From: Nitratireductor sp.
GTDB lineage: Bacteria; Pseudomonadota; Alphaproteobacteria; Rhizobiales; Rhizobiaceae
Length of the DNA: 64,000 bases
Reading direction: 5' to 3'
Assembly (NCBI RefSeq): GCF_017794765.1
Contig: NZ_CP051236.1
Location: forward strand, 2,501-66,500
Part shown: positions 9,177 through 18,319 of the stretch, piece after piece
Layout: the number at the start of each line of letters is the position of its first letter
Numbering within the stretch: position 1 is the first letter of the stretch
The notes under the pieces: generated by a model
What the model was told of the DNA's origin: nothing
Database searches by the model: none
What the model saw: only the letters and a program-made list of their open reading frames with translations
Position numbers and translations under genes: made by a program

Positions 9177-11447
9177 CTAGAGAGCAATTGAGTGCTTGTT
9201 GGCGAAATCGCGCAGCAGCGCGCGAATATCGGTTGACGCGCTGTGGTTGGCAAGCGCTTCGTCCATCATGACCGAAAGGTCCGACAACGGTAGTTCGCAA
9301 AGCATGGCCTTTACCGGCCCAATGGCGGCTGGAGCCATGGAGATGGACCGAAAACCGACCCCAAGCAGCGCCATCGCCGAAATTGGCCGTCCTGCCAGTT
9401 CGCCGCACAGTGTCACCGGCGTTCCCGATTGATCGCCAGCGCGCACAATCTGGCGCAAAATGCGCAGGAAAGGCACACTCAAAGGATCGAAGCGATCGGC
9501 AATGCGTGTATTGCCGCGATCTGTGGCCGTGACGAACTGAAATAGATCGTTCGAACCCACGGAAACGAAATCCACAGCCTGCATCAGCTCATCAAGCTGC
9601 CACAGGAGGGAAGGCACTTCGATCATGGCGCCGATCTTGAGCCGCGTCGGCAGGAGATAGCCGAACCGGGAGAGATGCCGCACCTCCCGGTCAATAATAT
9701 CACGGGCCTGGCGCACTTCATTCACTTCCGTGACCATCGGCAGCATCATGCGCAGCTCGCGCCCGCCTGCTGCTTTGAGAAGCGCGCGTATCTGCGTGCG
9801 CAGCAATCCGGGACGATCCAGCGTCAATCGAATGGCGCGCCAGCCCAGCGCAGGGTTTTCCTCATGCTGCGCGCCCTTGAAATAAGGGAGCACCTTGTCG
9901 CCGCCAATGTCGATGGTGCGGAACGTAACCGGCTTGCCGTCTGCTGCTTCCAGCACTTCGCGATAAAGCCGCTCCTGCGCCTCGACTCTTGGAAAAGCCG
10001 CCGCAACCATGAATTGAAGTTCAGTGCGAAAAAGCCCGATACCGGCCGCGCCCGACTGCGCCAGCTGCGGCAGATCGACGGCGAGCCCCGCATTCATCAT
10101 CAGGTCGACAGGAACTCCGTCCTTCGTTTCCGTGGGGCGGTCTCGGAGTTCCTGATAAAGCTTTTGGCGCCGAGCACGGAAACGCACCTTTTCGGCATAA
10201 GCACCCTCGACATCCGCCTGCGGACGCAAATGCACCTGCCCATCCTCGCCATCGACGATGATCGCATCGCCATTCTCCGACATGGAGACGGCACCCTTCA
10301 CCTGGCCAACAGTGGGCAGTCCGATGGCACGGGCCACGATAACGATATGACTTGTCGGGGCCCCCTCCTCCAGAACGAGCCCGCGCAGCTTCTGACGGGG
10401 ATAATCCAGCAGTTCGGCTGCCCCCATGGAACGGGCGACGATAATGGCGTCCTTCGGTACGATTTCCGCCAGCGCATCCGGGCCCCGCCCCATGAGCTGG
10501 CGCAAAAGGCGGTTGGCGAGGTCATCGAAATCGCTCATCCTCTCACGCAGATAGGGGTCGGTCATGTGCATCATGCGCGCGCGCATGTCGCTCTGCACCT
10601 TTTCGACCGCGGCTTCGGCAGTCAGACCATTGTTGATGGCCTCCTGTAGCCGCCGCACCCAACCGCGGTCATTGGCAAACATGCGGTAGGCCTCGAGAAC
10701 AGCGCGGTGCTCTCCCTCGAATGCCACATCCCGGCGGGACAACATGTCATCGATGGAAAGCCTGAGCGAATCGAGTGCGGTCTCAAGCCTGTCAAGCTCG
10801 ACATCACTATCTTCGTTGAACAGCGCGGTAACGACAATGCGCGGCTCGTGCAACACCACATGCCCCAGTCCGACCCCTTCATTGAAGGGCAGGCCTGTCA
10901 TGCTCACGGGACGGCTCAGATCCAACTCGATACCGGGGCGCGTCAGTCTTGCCAGATCGCCGGTCGCGATCATTTCGGCAATGACCATTGCGACCGTTTC
11001 CAGTGCCTCGATCTCGTCCTCACGGTAATGCCTCATGGTGCGGTTCTGCACCACAAGAACGCCAAGCGTGCGGCCAGCCCTTAGCACAGGCACCCCGAGG
11101 AACGAGTGATAAACCTCTTCACCCGTTTCCGGCAGATAGGTAAAGGCCGGGTGCTTCTGCGCGTCGGAGAGATTGAGCGGGCGCGCGCTGGCGGCGATGG
11201 TGCCGACCAGGCCCTGGCCAAGACGAAGCTGCGCCAGATGAACCGCGCCGGGGTTCAGGCCCTCGGTCGCATAGAGCTCCAGCATCGAATCGGCACGCAG
11301 CACATAGAGCGAGCAGACCTCGGCAACCATGTTCTGGGCGATTTCACGAACGATATGGTCGAGTCGCTCCTGTGGATCGAGCGCCTCGGCCATCAATTCC
11401 CGCAATCGCCTTAACAGCACCCTTGGGCCGCCGGCAGAATCTCGCAT
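9177..11447 (-). CDS. ptsP: PEP-protein phosphotransferase, nitrogen PTS enzyme I
   Basis: EI-Ntr starts the nitrogen-related phosphotransferase relay (EI-Ntr, NPr, EIIA-Ntr) by taking phosphate from phosphoenolpyruvate; in alphaproteobacteria the relay influences stringent response, potassium uptake and carbon storage. The 756-aa protein has an N-terminal GAF domain (about 20-165), the phospho-His domain with GAPTSHIVIVARAIGLP near 360, and the C-terminal PEP-binding barrel ending in PVTLCGELAGRP. The GAF domain separates it from sugar-PTS enzyme I; in relatives it senses glutamine. It lies between lysC and prfA. Confidence 0.95.
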   Translation of the reverse strand: MRDSAGGPRVLLRRLRELMAEALDPQERLDHIVREIAQNMVAEVCSLYVLRADSMLELYATEGLNPGAVHLAQLRLGQGLVGTIAASARPLNLSDAQKHPAFTYLPETGEEVYHSFLGVPVLRAGRTLGVLVVQNRTMRHYREDEIEALETVAMVIAEMIATGDLARLTRPGIELDLSRPVSMTGLPFNEGVGLGHVVLHEPRIVVTALFNEDSDVELDRLETALDSLRLSIDDMLSRRDVAFEGEHRAVLEAYRMFANDRGWVRRLQEAINNGLTAEAAVEKVQSDMRARMMHMTDPYLRERMSDFDDLANRLLRQLMGRGPDALAEIVPKDAIIVARSMGAAELLDYPRQKLRGLVLEEGAPTSHIVIVARAIGLPTVGQVKGAVSMSENGDAIIVDGEDGQVHLRPQADVEGAYAEKVRFRARRQKLYQELRDRPTETKDGVPVDLMMNAGLAVDLPQLAQSGAAGIGLFRTELQFMVAAAFPRVEAQERLYREVLEAADGKPVTFRTIDIGGDKVLPYFKGAQHEENPALGWRAIRLTLDRPGLLRTQIRALLKAAGGRELRMMLPMVTEVNEVRQARDIIDREVRHLSRFGYLLPTRLKIGAMIEVPSLLWQLDELMQAVDFVSVGSNDLFQFVTATDRGNTRIADRFDPLSVPFLRILRQIVRAGDQSGTPVTLCGELAGRPISAMALLGVGFRSISMAPAAIGPVKAMLCELPLSDLSVMMDEALANHSASTDIRALLRDFANKHSIAL

Positions 11448-11521
11448 CGAACCCCTCTCCCTTGGCCAATGCCAGCCACTTGCAGGAGCCAGGCAGAAGC
11501 CGGTTTTCGGGTTATTGTTTT

Positions 11522-12796
11522 CTACTGCTTATCGAGACCGTAGACAGAATGCAAAGTGCGGACGGCCAATTCTGCATAAGGACCGTCGATCAGGATCGAA
11601 ATCTTGATCTCTGACGTGGTGATCGCACGAATGTTGATGCCCTTCTCTGCAAGGGCCTTGAACGCGATCGCGGCAACGCCAGCATGGCTGCGCATACCAA
11701 TGCCGATGACAGAGACCTTGACCAGACCCGCTTCCGACTGAATAGCGTCGAAGCCGATCGTTTCGCGTACTTTGTCAAGGACGGCAACAGCCTTCTCCAG
11801 ATCTCCAGAGGGTACGGTGAAGGTCATGTCGGTGCGCGATCCATCCTCGGAGATGTTCTGCACGATCATGTCGACATTGATGTTGGCCTCGGCCAGCGGA
11901 CCAAAAATTCCGGCAGACACGCCTGGACGATCCGCGACGCGACGAAGCGATATCTGCGCCTCGTCCTTGGCGTAGGCGATGCCGGTGACGACTTGCTGTT
12001 CCACGATTTCATCCTCATCGCAAATGAGCGTACCGGGCGGATTTACAAAATCCCCCATACCCGGCGCATCCGGATCTTCGAAAGACGATCTGACGAAGGT
12101 TCTGACCTTGTGCACCATCGCCAGCTCCACTGACCGCACCTGCAGCACCTTGGCTCCAAGCGACGCCATTTCGAGCATTTCTTCAAACGAAATTTTCGGC
12201 AGGCGGCGTGCCTTTGGTTCGATGCGCGGATCGGTGGTGTAGACGCCATCGACATCAGTGTAGATGTCGCAGCGGTCGGCTTTTACCGCAGCAGCGACCG
12301 CGACGGCGCTGGTGTCGGAACCGCCGCGCCCAAGCGTGGCGATACGATTGTCAGGACCGATGCCCTGGAAACCGGCAACCACTGCAACCTGGCCCATGCC
12401 CATACGACGAACGATCTCGCTGCCGTCAATATCCTCGATGCGAGCCGCACCGTGAGCGTTGTCGGTGCGGATCGGAATCTGCCAGCCCTGCCAGGAGCGC
12501 GCATCGACCCCCATGGATTGGAGAGCGATTGCCAGCAAGCCGCTGGTGACCTGCTCGCCTGAGGCAACGATAGCGTCATACTCGCGCGCGTCGAAGAAAG
12601 GAGATTCGGCGCCTGTCGCCCTGGGCATGGCCTGCGCCCAGCCCACCAGCTCATTGGTCTTGCCGGACATTGCCGAAACGACAACGGCGACTTCGTGCCC
12701 GGCATCCGTTTCGCGTTTGACATGGCGTGCCACATTGTGGATGCGGTCGATATCGGCGACGGAGGTTCCGCCGAACTTCATCACGATGCGCGCCAT
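11522..12796 (-). CDS. lysC: Aspartate kinase
   Basis: First step of the aspartate pathway to lysine, threonine and methionine. The 424-aa product starts MARIVMKFGGTSVADIDRI; KFGGTS is the kinase signature. A longer in-frame extension to 13198 is open but has non-coding composition, so the ATG at 12796 is used. C-terminal ACT domains (about 265-424) with VNVDMIVQNISEDGSRTDM indicate allosteric feedback control. It is the first gene of the lysC-ptsP-prfA-prmC block and is divergent from ubiG across 289 bases. Confidence 0.96.
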   Translation of the reverse strand: MARIVMKFGGTSVADIDRIHNVARHVKRETDAGHEVAVVVSAMSGKTNELVGWAQAMPRATGAESPFFDAREYDAIVASGEQVTSGLLAIALQSMGVDARSWQGWQIPIRTDNAHGAARIEDIDGSEIVRRMGMGQVAVVAGFQGIGPDNRIATLGRGGSDTSAVAVAAAVKADRCDIYTDVDGVYTTDPRIEPKARRLPKISFEEMLEMASLGAKVLQVRSVELAMVHKVRTFVRSSFEDPDAPGMGDFVNPPGTLICDEDEIVEQQVVTGIAYAKDEAQISLRRVADRPGVSAGIFGPLAEANINVDMIVQNISEDGSRTDMTFTVPSGDLEKAVAVLDKVRETIGFDAIQSEAGLVKVSVIGIGMRSHAGVAAIAFKALAEKGINIRAITTSEIKISILIDGPYAELAVRTLHSVYGLDKQ

Positions 12797-13085
12797 GGGA
12801 ACGGAGTGCCTTTGCTCGGAAATTCCAACCACCCGGGAGAGGTGGACACAACACGACACAGCGACGGAACCCCGCCCTGCGCCGCGCACTCCATACCCAA
12901 AAGATCGGTTATCTGCAAGCAATGTGACACGGCGTCGGGAAGCCTTGGAAAAGCGCGATCGCGAACGGCACTGTTCCTGTAAACAGCCCCACCAGAACAC
13001 TTGAGACAATTCCCGCCTTGACAATCCGATGCCGCGCCCCGACTTCATGGTCCAGGCTAGAGCAACACCCAGCGAGGGGCTTTCA

Positions 13086-13835
13086 ATGTCCGAAGCGCAG
13101 CATACTACGATTGACAAACGAGAGATCGAGCATTTTTCAGCGCTTGCGGCGGAATGGTGGAATCCTGCCGGCAAGATGGGTGTCCTGCACAAGTTCAATC
13201 CTGTCCGCCTTGCTTACATACGCGACCATGTAGCGGCCCATTTCGGCCGCGATCCCCATGCGGCAAAGCCCTTTGCGGGCCTGCGCATGCTCGACATCGG
13301 GTGCGGCGGCGGGCTCTTGTGCGAACCCATGGCACGCCTCGGCGCAGATGTGGTCGGTGCAGACGCCTCCGAGACCAACATCGAAGTCGCAAAGATCCAT
13401 GCCGAGCAGAGCAAGCTCTCCATAGATTATCGCGCCACCACGGCAGAAGCCCTGGCCGACGCAGGTGAGAGCTTCGACATCATCCTCAACATGGAAGTGG
13501 TGGAGCATGTTGCCGACGTGGACCTGTTCCTGGGCAAATGCGGCGCCATGCTGAAACCCGGCGGCTTGATGTTCGTTGCCACTATCAATCGCACCCTGAA
13601 AGCCTGGGGACTGGCGATTATCGGCGCGGAATACGTGCTCGGGTGGCTGCCACGTGGCACGCACCAATACGACAAGCTCGTGCGCCCGAAGGAACTGGAG
13701 CGGAGCCTTGTCGGCGCCGGCGTCACGATCATCGACCGCACCGGGGTGGTTTACAATCCGCTCGGCGACCGCTGGCAGCGGTCGCGCGATATGGATGTCA
13801 ATTACATGGTCGCCGCGACAAAGCCCATCGCTTGA
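13086..13835 (+). CDS. ubiG: Ubiquinone biosynthesis O-methyltransferase UbiG
   Basis: SAM-dependent enzyme for both O-methylations of the ubiquinone ring. 249 aa, normal length. SAM motif [18 protein letters not shown] near 62, the [11 protein letters not shown] segment near 137, and the C-terminal [12 protein letters not shown] are typical. The ATG at 13086 has GAGGGG upstream and matches the family start; the in-frame ATG at 13029 adds 19 atypical residues. The downstream gene is convergent, only six bases away. Confidence 0.95.
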   Translation: MSEAQHTTIDKREIEHFSALAAEWWNPAGKMGVLHKFNPVRLAYIRDHVAAHFGRDPHAAKPFAGLRMLDIGCGGGLLCEPMARLGADVVGADASETNIEVAKIHAEQSKLSIDYRATTAEALADAGESFDIILNMEVVEHVADVDLFLGKCGAMLKPGGLMFVATINRTLKAWGLAIIGAEYVLGWLPRGTHQYDKLVRPKELERSLVGAGVTIIDRTGVVYNPLGDRWQRSRDMDVNYMVAATKPIA

Positions 13836-13841
13836 ACGGCA

Positions 13842-14267
13842 TCAGTTTTGATCATCGGGCAAAAGCGGCAGCGGCATGAACTCGACGCCGTCTTCCAGTA
13901 AAGAAGCAGCTTCTTCAGACGTCGCTTCGCCATAAATGCCACGCGCCTCGGATTCGCCGAAATGAATTTTGCGCGCCTCTTCGGCGAACCGGTCACCCAC
14001 ATAGTCCGCGTTTTCGCGGACCTTCTTCGACAGTTCCTTGAGCTGGGCAAGCGCTTTCTTCTGCTGCTCGCCCATGGCGAGCGCGATCTGTTCGCGCCGC
14101 TTGCCAGTGGAAACCGCCGGGGCCATCAGGGCTTTCTGCACACTGGAGGTACCGCAATGCGGGCATGAAACGAGACCGCGCTCATTCTGCGCATCGAAGT
14201 CGGCATTGTTGCGGAACCATGCTTCGAATGCGTGGTCGTGCTCGCAGATCAGATTGAAACTGATCAT
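13842..14267 (-). CDS. DUF1178 family protein
   Basis: 141-aa protein of an uncharacterised proteobacterial family. It begins MISFNLICEHDHAFEAWFRN and has a two-Cys zinc-knuckle-like motif CPHCG near 38, with another Cys at residue 8. The C-terminal part is charged and helical. Its ATG overlaps the stop of the nitrilase gene (ATGA, 4 bases), the last link of a coupled comF-grxC-nitrilase-DUF1178 string. Function unknown. Confidence 0.9.
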   Translation of the reverse strand: MISFNLICEHDHAFEAWFRNNADFDAQNERGLVSCPHCGTSSVQKALMAPAVSTGKRREQIALAMGEQQKKALAQLKELSKKVRENADYVGDRFAEEARKIHFGESEARGIYGEATSEEAASLLEDGVEFMPLPLLPDDQN

Positions 14268-15127
14268 GAAGCCTTCCTTTCATTCGAAGCGCTGTCTGAA
14301 ACACGCGCCACCGAGAAGTCCCGTGCATTCCTCAAATTCGGAATATTCGAGCGCGCCGCCGTCACCTGGTCGAGGTCCAGTTCGGCAATCGCAACGCCCG
14401 GCCCGTCTCCATCCACCTCGGCCAGAATCCGTCCCCAGGGGTCGACGATCAAAGAATGGCCGTAGGTCTCGCGGCCGTCCTCGTGCAACCCGCCCTGAGC
14501 GGCGCTGATCATGAAGGCACCGTTCTCAATGGCACGGGATCGCACCAGAACATGCCAGTGCGCTTCGCCGGTCTGGCGAGTGAACGCCGCCGGCGCGGTC
14601 AGCACCTGGGCTTCGGCCCGTGCCAGCGCGCGAAAAAGCTGCGGAAAACGCAGATCGTAACAGATGGCAAAACCGAGCCGTCCAAAGGGCAGATCGGCAA
14701 CAACGGCCCGTTCCCCAGGGGCATAAGTGGCAGATTCGCGCCAGCTCTCGCCATTGTCGAGATCCACATCGAACATGTGGAGCTTGTCATAGGTGGTGAT
14801 CAACCGTCCTTCCGGACCAAACAAAAAGGCCCGGTTGGCCACACGACCGTTGTCCAGCGCCACGGCTGTGGAGCCGAGATGCACATAGATCGACAATTCC
14901 CGCGCTAGAAACTGCGCCCGGTCGATCACCAGCGCTCCACGCGGGCCAGCGATCCGCGACATCAGGTCTTCTCGGCTGCGCACGAGAACGCCCGTCATTT
15001 CAGGACTTTGTACATACTGAGCGCCCTGCCCTGCCGCCTCGCGCACCAGAGCCTCGAAAGCGTCGGCATTAGCCTCCGGCTCGGTGCCGGAACGCATTTG
15101 AAGAGCCGCAGCGATCAGCTTGTTCAT
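14264..15127 (-). CDS. Carbon-nitrogen hydrolase (Nit/omega-amidase type)
   Basis: Nitrilase-superfamily hydrolase, 287 aa. The catalytic Glu-Lys-Cys set is visible: Glu in SPEMTG near 43, Lys in TYDKLHMFDVDL near 115, Cys in FAICYDLRFP near 156. Closest type is Nit1/Nit2, which hydrolyse deaminated glutathione or alpha-ketoglutaramate; adjacency to glutaredoxin makes a glutathione-repair role attractive, but that is inference. It overlaps its neighbours by four bases on each side. Confidence 0.9.
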   Translation of the reverse strand: MNKLIAAALQMRSGTEPEANADAFEALVREAAGQGAQYVQSPEMTGVLVRSREDLMSRIAGPRGALVIDRAQFLARELSIYVHLGSTAVALDNGRVANRAFLFGPEGRLITTYDKLHMFDVDLDNGESWRESATYAPGERAVVADLPFGRLGFAICYDLRFPQLFRALARAEAQVLTAPAAFTRQTGEAHWHVLVRSRAIENGAFMISAAQGGLHEDGRETYGHSLIVDPWGRILAEVDGDGPGVAIAELDLDQVTAARSNIPNLRNARDFSVARVSDSASNERKAS

Positions 15128-15390
15128 GCGTGTCCCTCCGCCAGCATGACATCCAGTTTTCCATCGCGCTCAAGCGCATGGAGTTCATCGCAGCCACCCA
15201 CATGGGTATCGCCGATAAAAATCTGCGGGAAGGTCGAGCGACCGTTCGCACGCTGAATCATCTCCTGCCGCAGTTCATCGGAGAAACTCGCATCGTGCTC
15301 CGTATAGGCAACCCCCTTGCTATCGAGCAATCGCTTGGCCGCACTACAGAAGCCACACATCATCCGGGTATAGATCGTCACATTAGCCAT
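15124..15390 (-). CDS. grxC: Glutaredoxin 3
   Basis: 88-aa dithiol glutaredoxin that reduces disulfides with glutathione. Active site is CGFC (in YTRMMCGFCSAAKRLL), where CPYC is the textbook form; CGFS is typical of monothiol iron-sulfur glutaredoxins, but here the second Cys is kept. The cis-Pro segment TFPQIFIGDTHVGGCDEL binds glutathione. Start at 15390 gives the standard N-terminus MANVTIYT. It overlaps the nitrilase start by four bases. Confidence 0.93.
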   Translation of the reverse strand: MANVTIYTRMMCGFCSAAKRLLDSKGVAYTEHDASFSDELRQEMIQRANGRSTFPQIFIGDTHVGGCDELHALERDGKLDVMLAEGHA

Positions 15391-15416
15391 AGTCGGTTCC
15401 ATACTCTTCACGGGGC

Positions 15417-16244
15417 TTATATAGGGCCTTGATCCTCGGCTCGGAAGTCCCCAGGCAGAACACGTGCAAAGGTCAGCACGTCGACCTGCCGGGCGCCTGC
15501 CCTTTTCAGAACGCGCGCGGCGGCTTCTACCGTGGCACCCGTCGTGTAGACATCATCAACCAGAATGATGCGCCGTGACTTGACGTGCGGCAAAGCCGTA
15601 TCAGGAACATGAAAGGCCCCACGCACATTCGCCTCGCGCTCACGCGCGCCCAAACCGACCTGCTGCCGCGTCCGGCGTTTTCGAACAAGCGCATCGGGCG
15701 CGTAGCTGAGCCCTGCACCATGCGCAACCGCGCGTGCCAGTTCCGCCGATTGATTGAAGCGTCGGGATAGAAAACGGGCGCGATGCAAGGGCACGGGAAC
15801 CACCAGATCACACTCTGGCGTGAGTTCAGCGCCGGCACGGAGCATCCAGCGCGCCATCCAGGGTGCGAGATCCGTTCGGTCCCGGAACTTCAGTGACTGC
15901 GCCATCCCCCGTGCGACCCCTTCATACACCACCGCCGATCGTGCTCGCGCAAAGGATGGCGGATTCGCAATCGCTTCAGCGGAAAGCATCGTGTCGCCGA
16001 GATCCAGAGAGAAAGGAGTCCCCATGACCGGGCACCACGGTCTCTCCAGGAACCGCAACCGTCCCCAGCAGGATGGACAAAGCGTCCCTGGTTCCGTGAC
16101 CAGATTCGCACAGCCAAGACACACGGGCGGAAAAAGCGCACGCTGCAACCACCCCGTCATCAAACCCGAGAATCGCGAAATGCCCGCAGCCACCACGATC
16201 ACCCCCAGCCAGCGCTCCTCCGAGGCTTTGCTCTTTGCGAGCAT
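15417..16244 (-). CDS. ComF family phosphoribosyltransferase-like protein
   Basis: 275-aa protein related to ComF/GntX. N-terminal Cys pairs CLGC and CPSCW (about residues 40-60) form a zinc ribbon; the C-terminal phosphoribosyltransferase fold carries the PRPP loop ILVDDVYTTGATVEAAARV. ComF supports DNA uptake in naturally competent bacteria, yet the family is present in many non-competent ones and its reaction is unknown. The ATG at 16244 is chosen because upstream frame runs under the divergent methyltransferase; a GTG a few codons later is possible. Confidence 0.88.
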   Translation of the reverse strand: MLAKSKASEERWLGVIVVAAGISRFSGLMTGWLQRALFPPVCLGCANLVTEPGTLCPSCWGRLRFLERPWCPVMGTPFSLDLGDTMLSAEAIANPPSFARARSAVVYEGVARGMAQSLKFRDRTDLAPWMARWMLRAGAELTPECDLVVPVPLHRARFLSRRFNQSAELARAVAHGAGLSYAPDALVRKRRTRQQVGLGAREREANVRGAFHVPDTALPHVKSRRIILVDDVYTTGATVEAAARVLKRAGARQVDVLTFARVLPGDFRAEDQGPI

Positions 16245-16287
16245 AGCGATTTTGTGCGATGGCGCATCCTCAAACAGAGGATGCCCC

Positions 16288-17163
16288 ATGGAACTGCTCT
16301 TCGATAGCGAACTGTCCCTTCTCCGCAAGAAGCGCGCCTTGAAGTATGGCGATCCGGACGCGCACTTCCTGATGCACCGGGTCGCAGATGATCTGGGAGA
16401 GCGGCTGGCCACGGTGGAACGGCACTTTGATCATGCCGCCGCTGCATTCTGCCTGACAGATGATGCGGTGCGCACGATGCTTTCGGGCGGCAAGACAAAG
16501 GTCGTCACTCGCATCGAAACGGACCCAGCATTCCTTGATGGCGACGGGCGGATCGCGGATGCTGAAACATTTCCAGCGGAGCCGGCCAGTTTTGACCTCA
16601 TCGTCTCGCTGCTCAATCTCCACGAGATCAACGACATCCCGGGAATGCTTGCTCAAATTCGCCGCGCGCTCAAACCGGACGGGCTGTTTCTGGGAGCCAT
16701 GGCGGGCGCCGGCACACTTCAGGAGTTGCGTGAGGTTCTGCTTGCTGCGGAAACCGAGCTTTCTGCGGGCGCGGCCCCGCGCGTCAGCCCCTTCGCCGAT
16801 GTTCGTGACGTGGGCGGCCTTCTTCAACGGGCGGGCTTTGCACTCCCAGTGGCCGACCTTGAAACCATTACGGTGCGCTATGCGACCATGTTCGACCTGA
16901 TGCGCGATCTGCGTTCGATGGGCGCAACCAGCGTCCTCACTGCCCGATCCCGCAAGCCAGCAACCCGTGCACTCTTCATGCGCGCAGCCCAGCTTTATGC
17001 GGAACGTTTCTCCGATCCGGATGGCCGCATCCGGGCAAGCTTCAACATAGTGTGGATGTCCGGCTGGGCCCCTCACGAATCCCAACAGAAGCCCCTGGCT
17101 CCCGGCAGCGCCAGGATGTCATTGAAAGAGGCACTGGAAAGCAGTCGAAAGGAAGAGAAATAG
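16288..17163 (+). CDS. Methyltransferase-fold protein (BioC/NDUFAF5-like)
   Basis: 291-aa class I SAM-fold protein. The segment FDLIVSLLNLHEINDIPGML and the following RRALKPDGLFLGAMAGAGTL are typical of the alphaproteobacterial relatives of mitochondrial NDUFAF5, a complex I assembly hydroxylase, and more distantly of BioC. The glycine-rich motif I is poorly preserved (SGGKTKVVTRIE), as in NDUFAF5-like proteins. The start at 16288 has AGAGG upstream. Which reaction it performs cannot be decided here. It is divergent from comF. Confidence 0.82.
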   Translation: MELLFDSELSLLRKKRALKYGDPDAHFLMHRVADDLGERLATVERHFDHAAAAFCLTDDAVRTMLSGGKTKVVTRIETDPAFLDGDGRIADAETFPAEPASFDLIVSLLNLHEINDIPGMLAQIRRALKPDGLFLGAMAGAGTLQELREVLLAAETELSAGAAPRVSPFADVRDVGGLLQRAGFALPVADLETITVRYATMFDLMRDLRSMGATSVLTARSRKPATRALFMRAAQLYAERFSDPDGRIRASFNIVWMSGWAPHESQQKPLAPGSARMSLKEALESSRKEEK

Positions 17164-17164
17164 T

Positions 17165-17198
17165 GCCAATTAACAGGGCGACAGCCATGTTAATTGGC
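17165..17198. repeat. Perfect 11-bp inverted repeat between convergent genes
   Basis: GCCAATTAACA (17165-17175) and TGTTAATTGGC (17188-17198) are exact reverse complements with a 12-nt spacer. The element starts one base after the methyltransferase stop and its right arm covers the last codons of the Flp pilin. It could form a transcript-end hairpin in both directions; no long T-run follows. Confidence 0.6.
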
Positions 17199-17354
17199 TG
17201 GTTTCACCTGGTCGGCGACGTTTTGATAGGTGGCCGAGAGCTGCTTGCCCGTCTGGGTGGCACCGACGATGATTGCGAGCGAAATCAAGCCAGCGATCAA
17301 CGCATATTCGATCGCGGTCGCACCTGACTTGTCTTTGAGAAAGTGACGTCCCAT
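17190..17354 (-). CDS. Flp family type IVb pilin (short)
   Basis: 54-aa pilin precursor reading MGRHFLKDKSGATAIEYALI at its N-terminus. The leader ends at Gly11; the mature form would start ATAIEYALIAG with Glu at +5 and Tyr at +6, the hallmark of Flp pilins, followed by one hydrophobic helix (about 15-32) and a polar tail. Flp pilins need the Tad/Cpa secretion genes and a prepilin peptidase, none of which are in this window, so this copy is an orphan. Its end overlaps an inverted repeat. Confidence 0.92.
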   Translation of the reverse strand: MGRHFLKDKSGATAIEYALIAGLISLAIIVGATQTGKQLSATYQNVADQVKPAN

Positions 17355-17431
17355 TTCCGGGCCTCCCCCTGAATAAAGGACGATCCTAATCTGAAAGGCT
17401 TAAGAAACCCTGAGACCCGGAAGGTGTCTCG

Positions 17432-17752
17432 TCAGCAGTCCCCGCTGTGCAAGCCATCCTGATGAATGACGCAGACGGAATTGCGGGACGGCTGCAGCAC
17501 GCTTCTGCGGATCGTGTAATTTCGGCTGTCCCGTTTGGTGGAAGCAGTGGTGATGGGGTCTATGCCGAACGGCGCCCCGATCTGCGCCACGTGCGAACGG
17601 GTGCGCTTTTCGGCGATCGGAGTCAGGAAGAGCGCGAACGCTACACCTGCGGTCCCAAACAGCAATGCGACCCGAAGAGCTCCCATCCCCATATGACCAG
17701 CCCGCGCGGTCCAGTCCGCCCGTTCCACATCACTTGCCTCGCTGAATGCCAT
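17432..17752 (-). CDS. Hypothetical single-pass membrane protein
   Basis: 106-aa protein with no named family that I recognise. One transmembrane helix (about 24-46, MGALRVALLFGTAGVAFALF), a short charged N-terminus inside and a polar C-terminus rich in Arg/Ser that carries two Cys near the end. It sits upstream of the Flp pilin on the same strand (77-base gap) and could share its transcript. The composition is coding-like and the frame is closed, but the function is unknown. Confidence 0.7.
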   Translation of the reverse strand: MAFSEASDVERADWTARAGHMGMGALRVALLFGTAGVAFALFLTPIAEKRTRSHVAQIGAPFGIDPITTASTKRDSRNYTIRRSVLQPSRNSVCVIHQDGLHSGDC

Positions 17753-17873
17753 GACAACCCCTCACCGGAAGGTTAAACCCAGCCGCGAATGCGGCGCACG
17801 CCCACAATCAACTTGTCACTGTTGCGTAAACGAAGGCTTAACCCTGACCTTGCAGCCAGACAGACCAGGCCAT

Positions 17874-18287
17874 TCAGAGCAGGTCGATCAGGAAGGGTAT
17901 CAACGGCGCATCCGCCGGTGGCATCGGATAGTCGCGCATGTCGCGCGGCCGCACCCATTTCAGTTCCTGCCCCTCCTGGGCCCGTGGCGTGCCCCAGAAA
18001 CGGCGGCAGACATAAAGAGGCATCAGCAGATGAAAATCTTCATAGGTGTGGCTGGCAAAGGTGAGCGGCGCCAGGCAGGCCACCTTGGTCTCAATCCCGA
18101 GTTCCTCCTGGAGCTCCCGAACGAGCGTGTTCTCCGGCGTCTCCCCCGCTTCAACCTTTCCACCCGGAAACTCCCACAGCCCCGCCAGAGCCTTTCCTTC
18201 CGGACGTTTGGCGAGAAGGACCCGTCCATCGGGGTCGACCAAAGCGCAGGCCGCCACGAGAAGGATACGTTTCGACTGGTCGGTCAT
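17874..18287 (-). CDS. mutT: 8-oxo-dGTP diphosphatase MutT
   Basis: Nudix hydrolase, 137 aa, that removes oxidised dGTP from the nucleotide pool. The full Nudix box is present: GKVEAGETPENTLVRELQEE followed by LGI. The GLWEFPGGK lead-in is typical of MutT. It is the last gene of the argJ-GNAT-mutT string; the gap to the GNAT stop is 32 bases. Confidence 0.92.
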   Translation of the reverse strand: MTDQSKRILLVAACALVDPDGRVLLAKRPEGKALAGLWEFPGGKVEAGETPENTLVRELQEELGIETKVACLAPLTFASHTYEDFHLLMPLYVCRRFWGTPRAQEGQELKWVRPRDMRDYPMPPADAPLIPFLIDLL

Positions 18288-18319
18288 GCAGCGCGCTTTC
18301 TCTCAGCCAACGGCAATCG

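Noticed and set aside
9675..10649. 324-codon plus-strand ORF
   Set aside because: Antisense shadow of ptsP, without recognisable domain.
12797..13198. N-terminal extension of aspartate kinase
   Set aside because: Residues are not family-like and the ATG at 12796 gives the canonical kinase start MARIVMKFGGTS.
17753..17873. Second CtrA box near GGTTAAACC-like sequences
   Set aside because: Only half-sites are present; the second TTAA at N7 spacing is missing.
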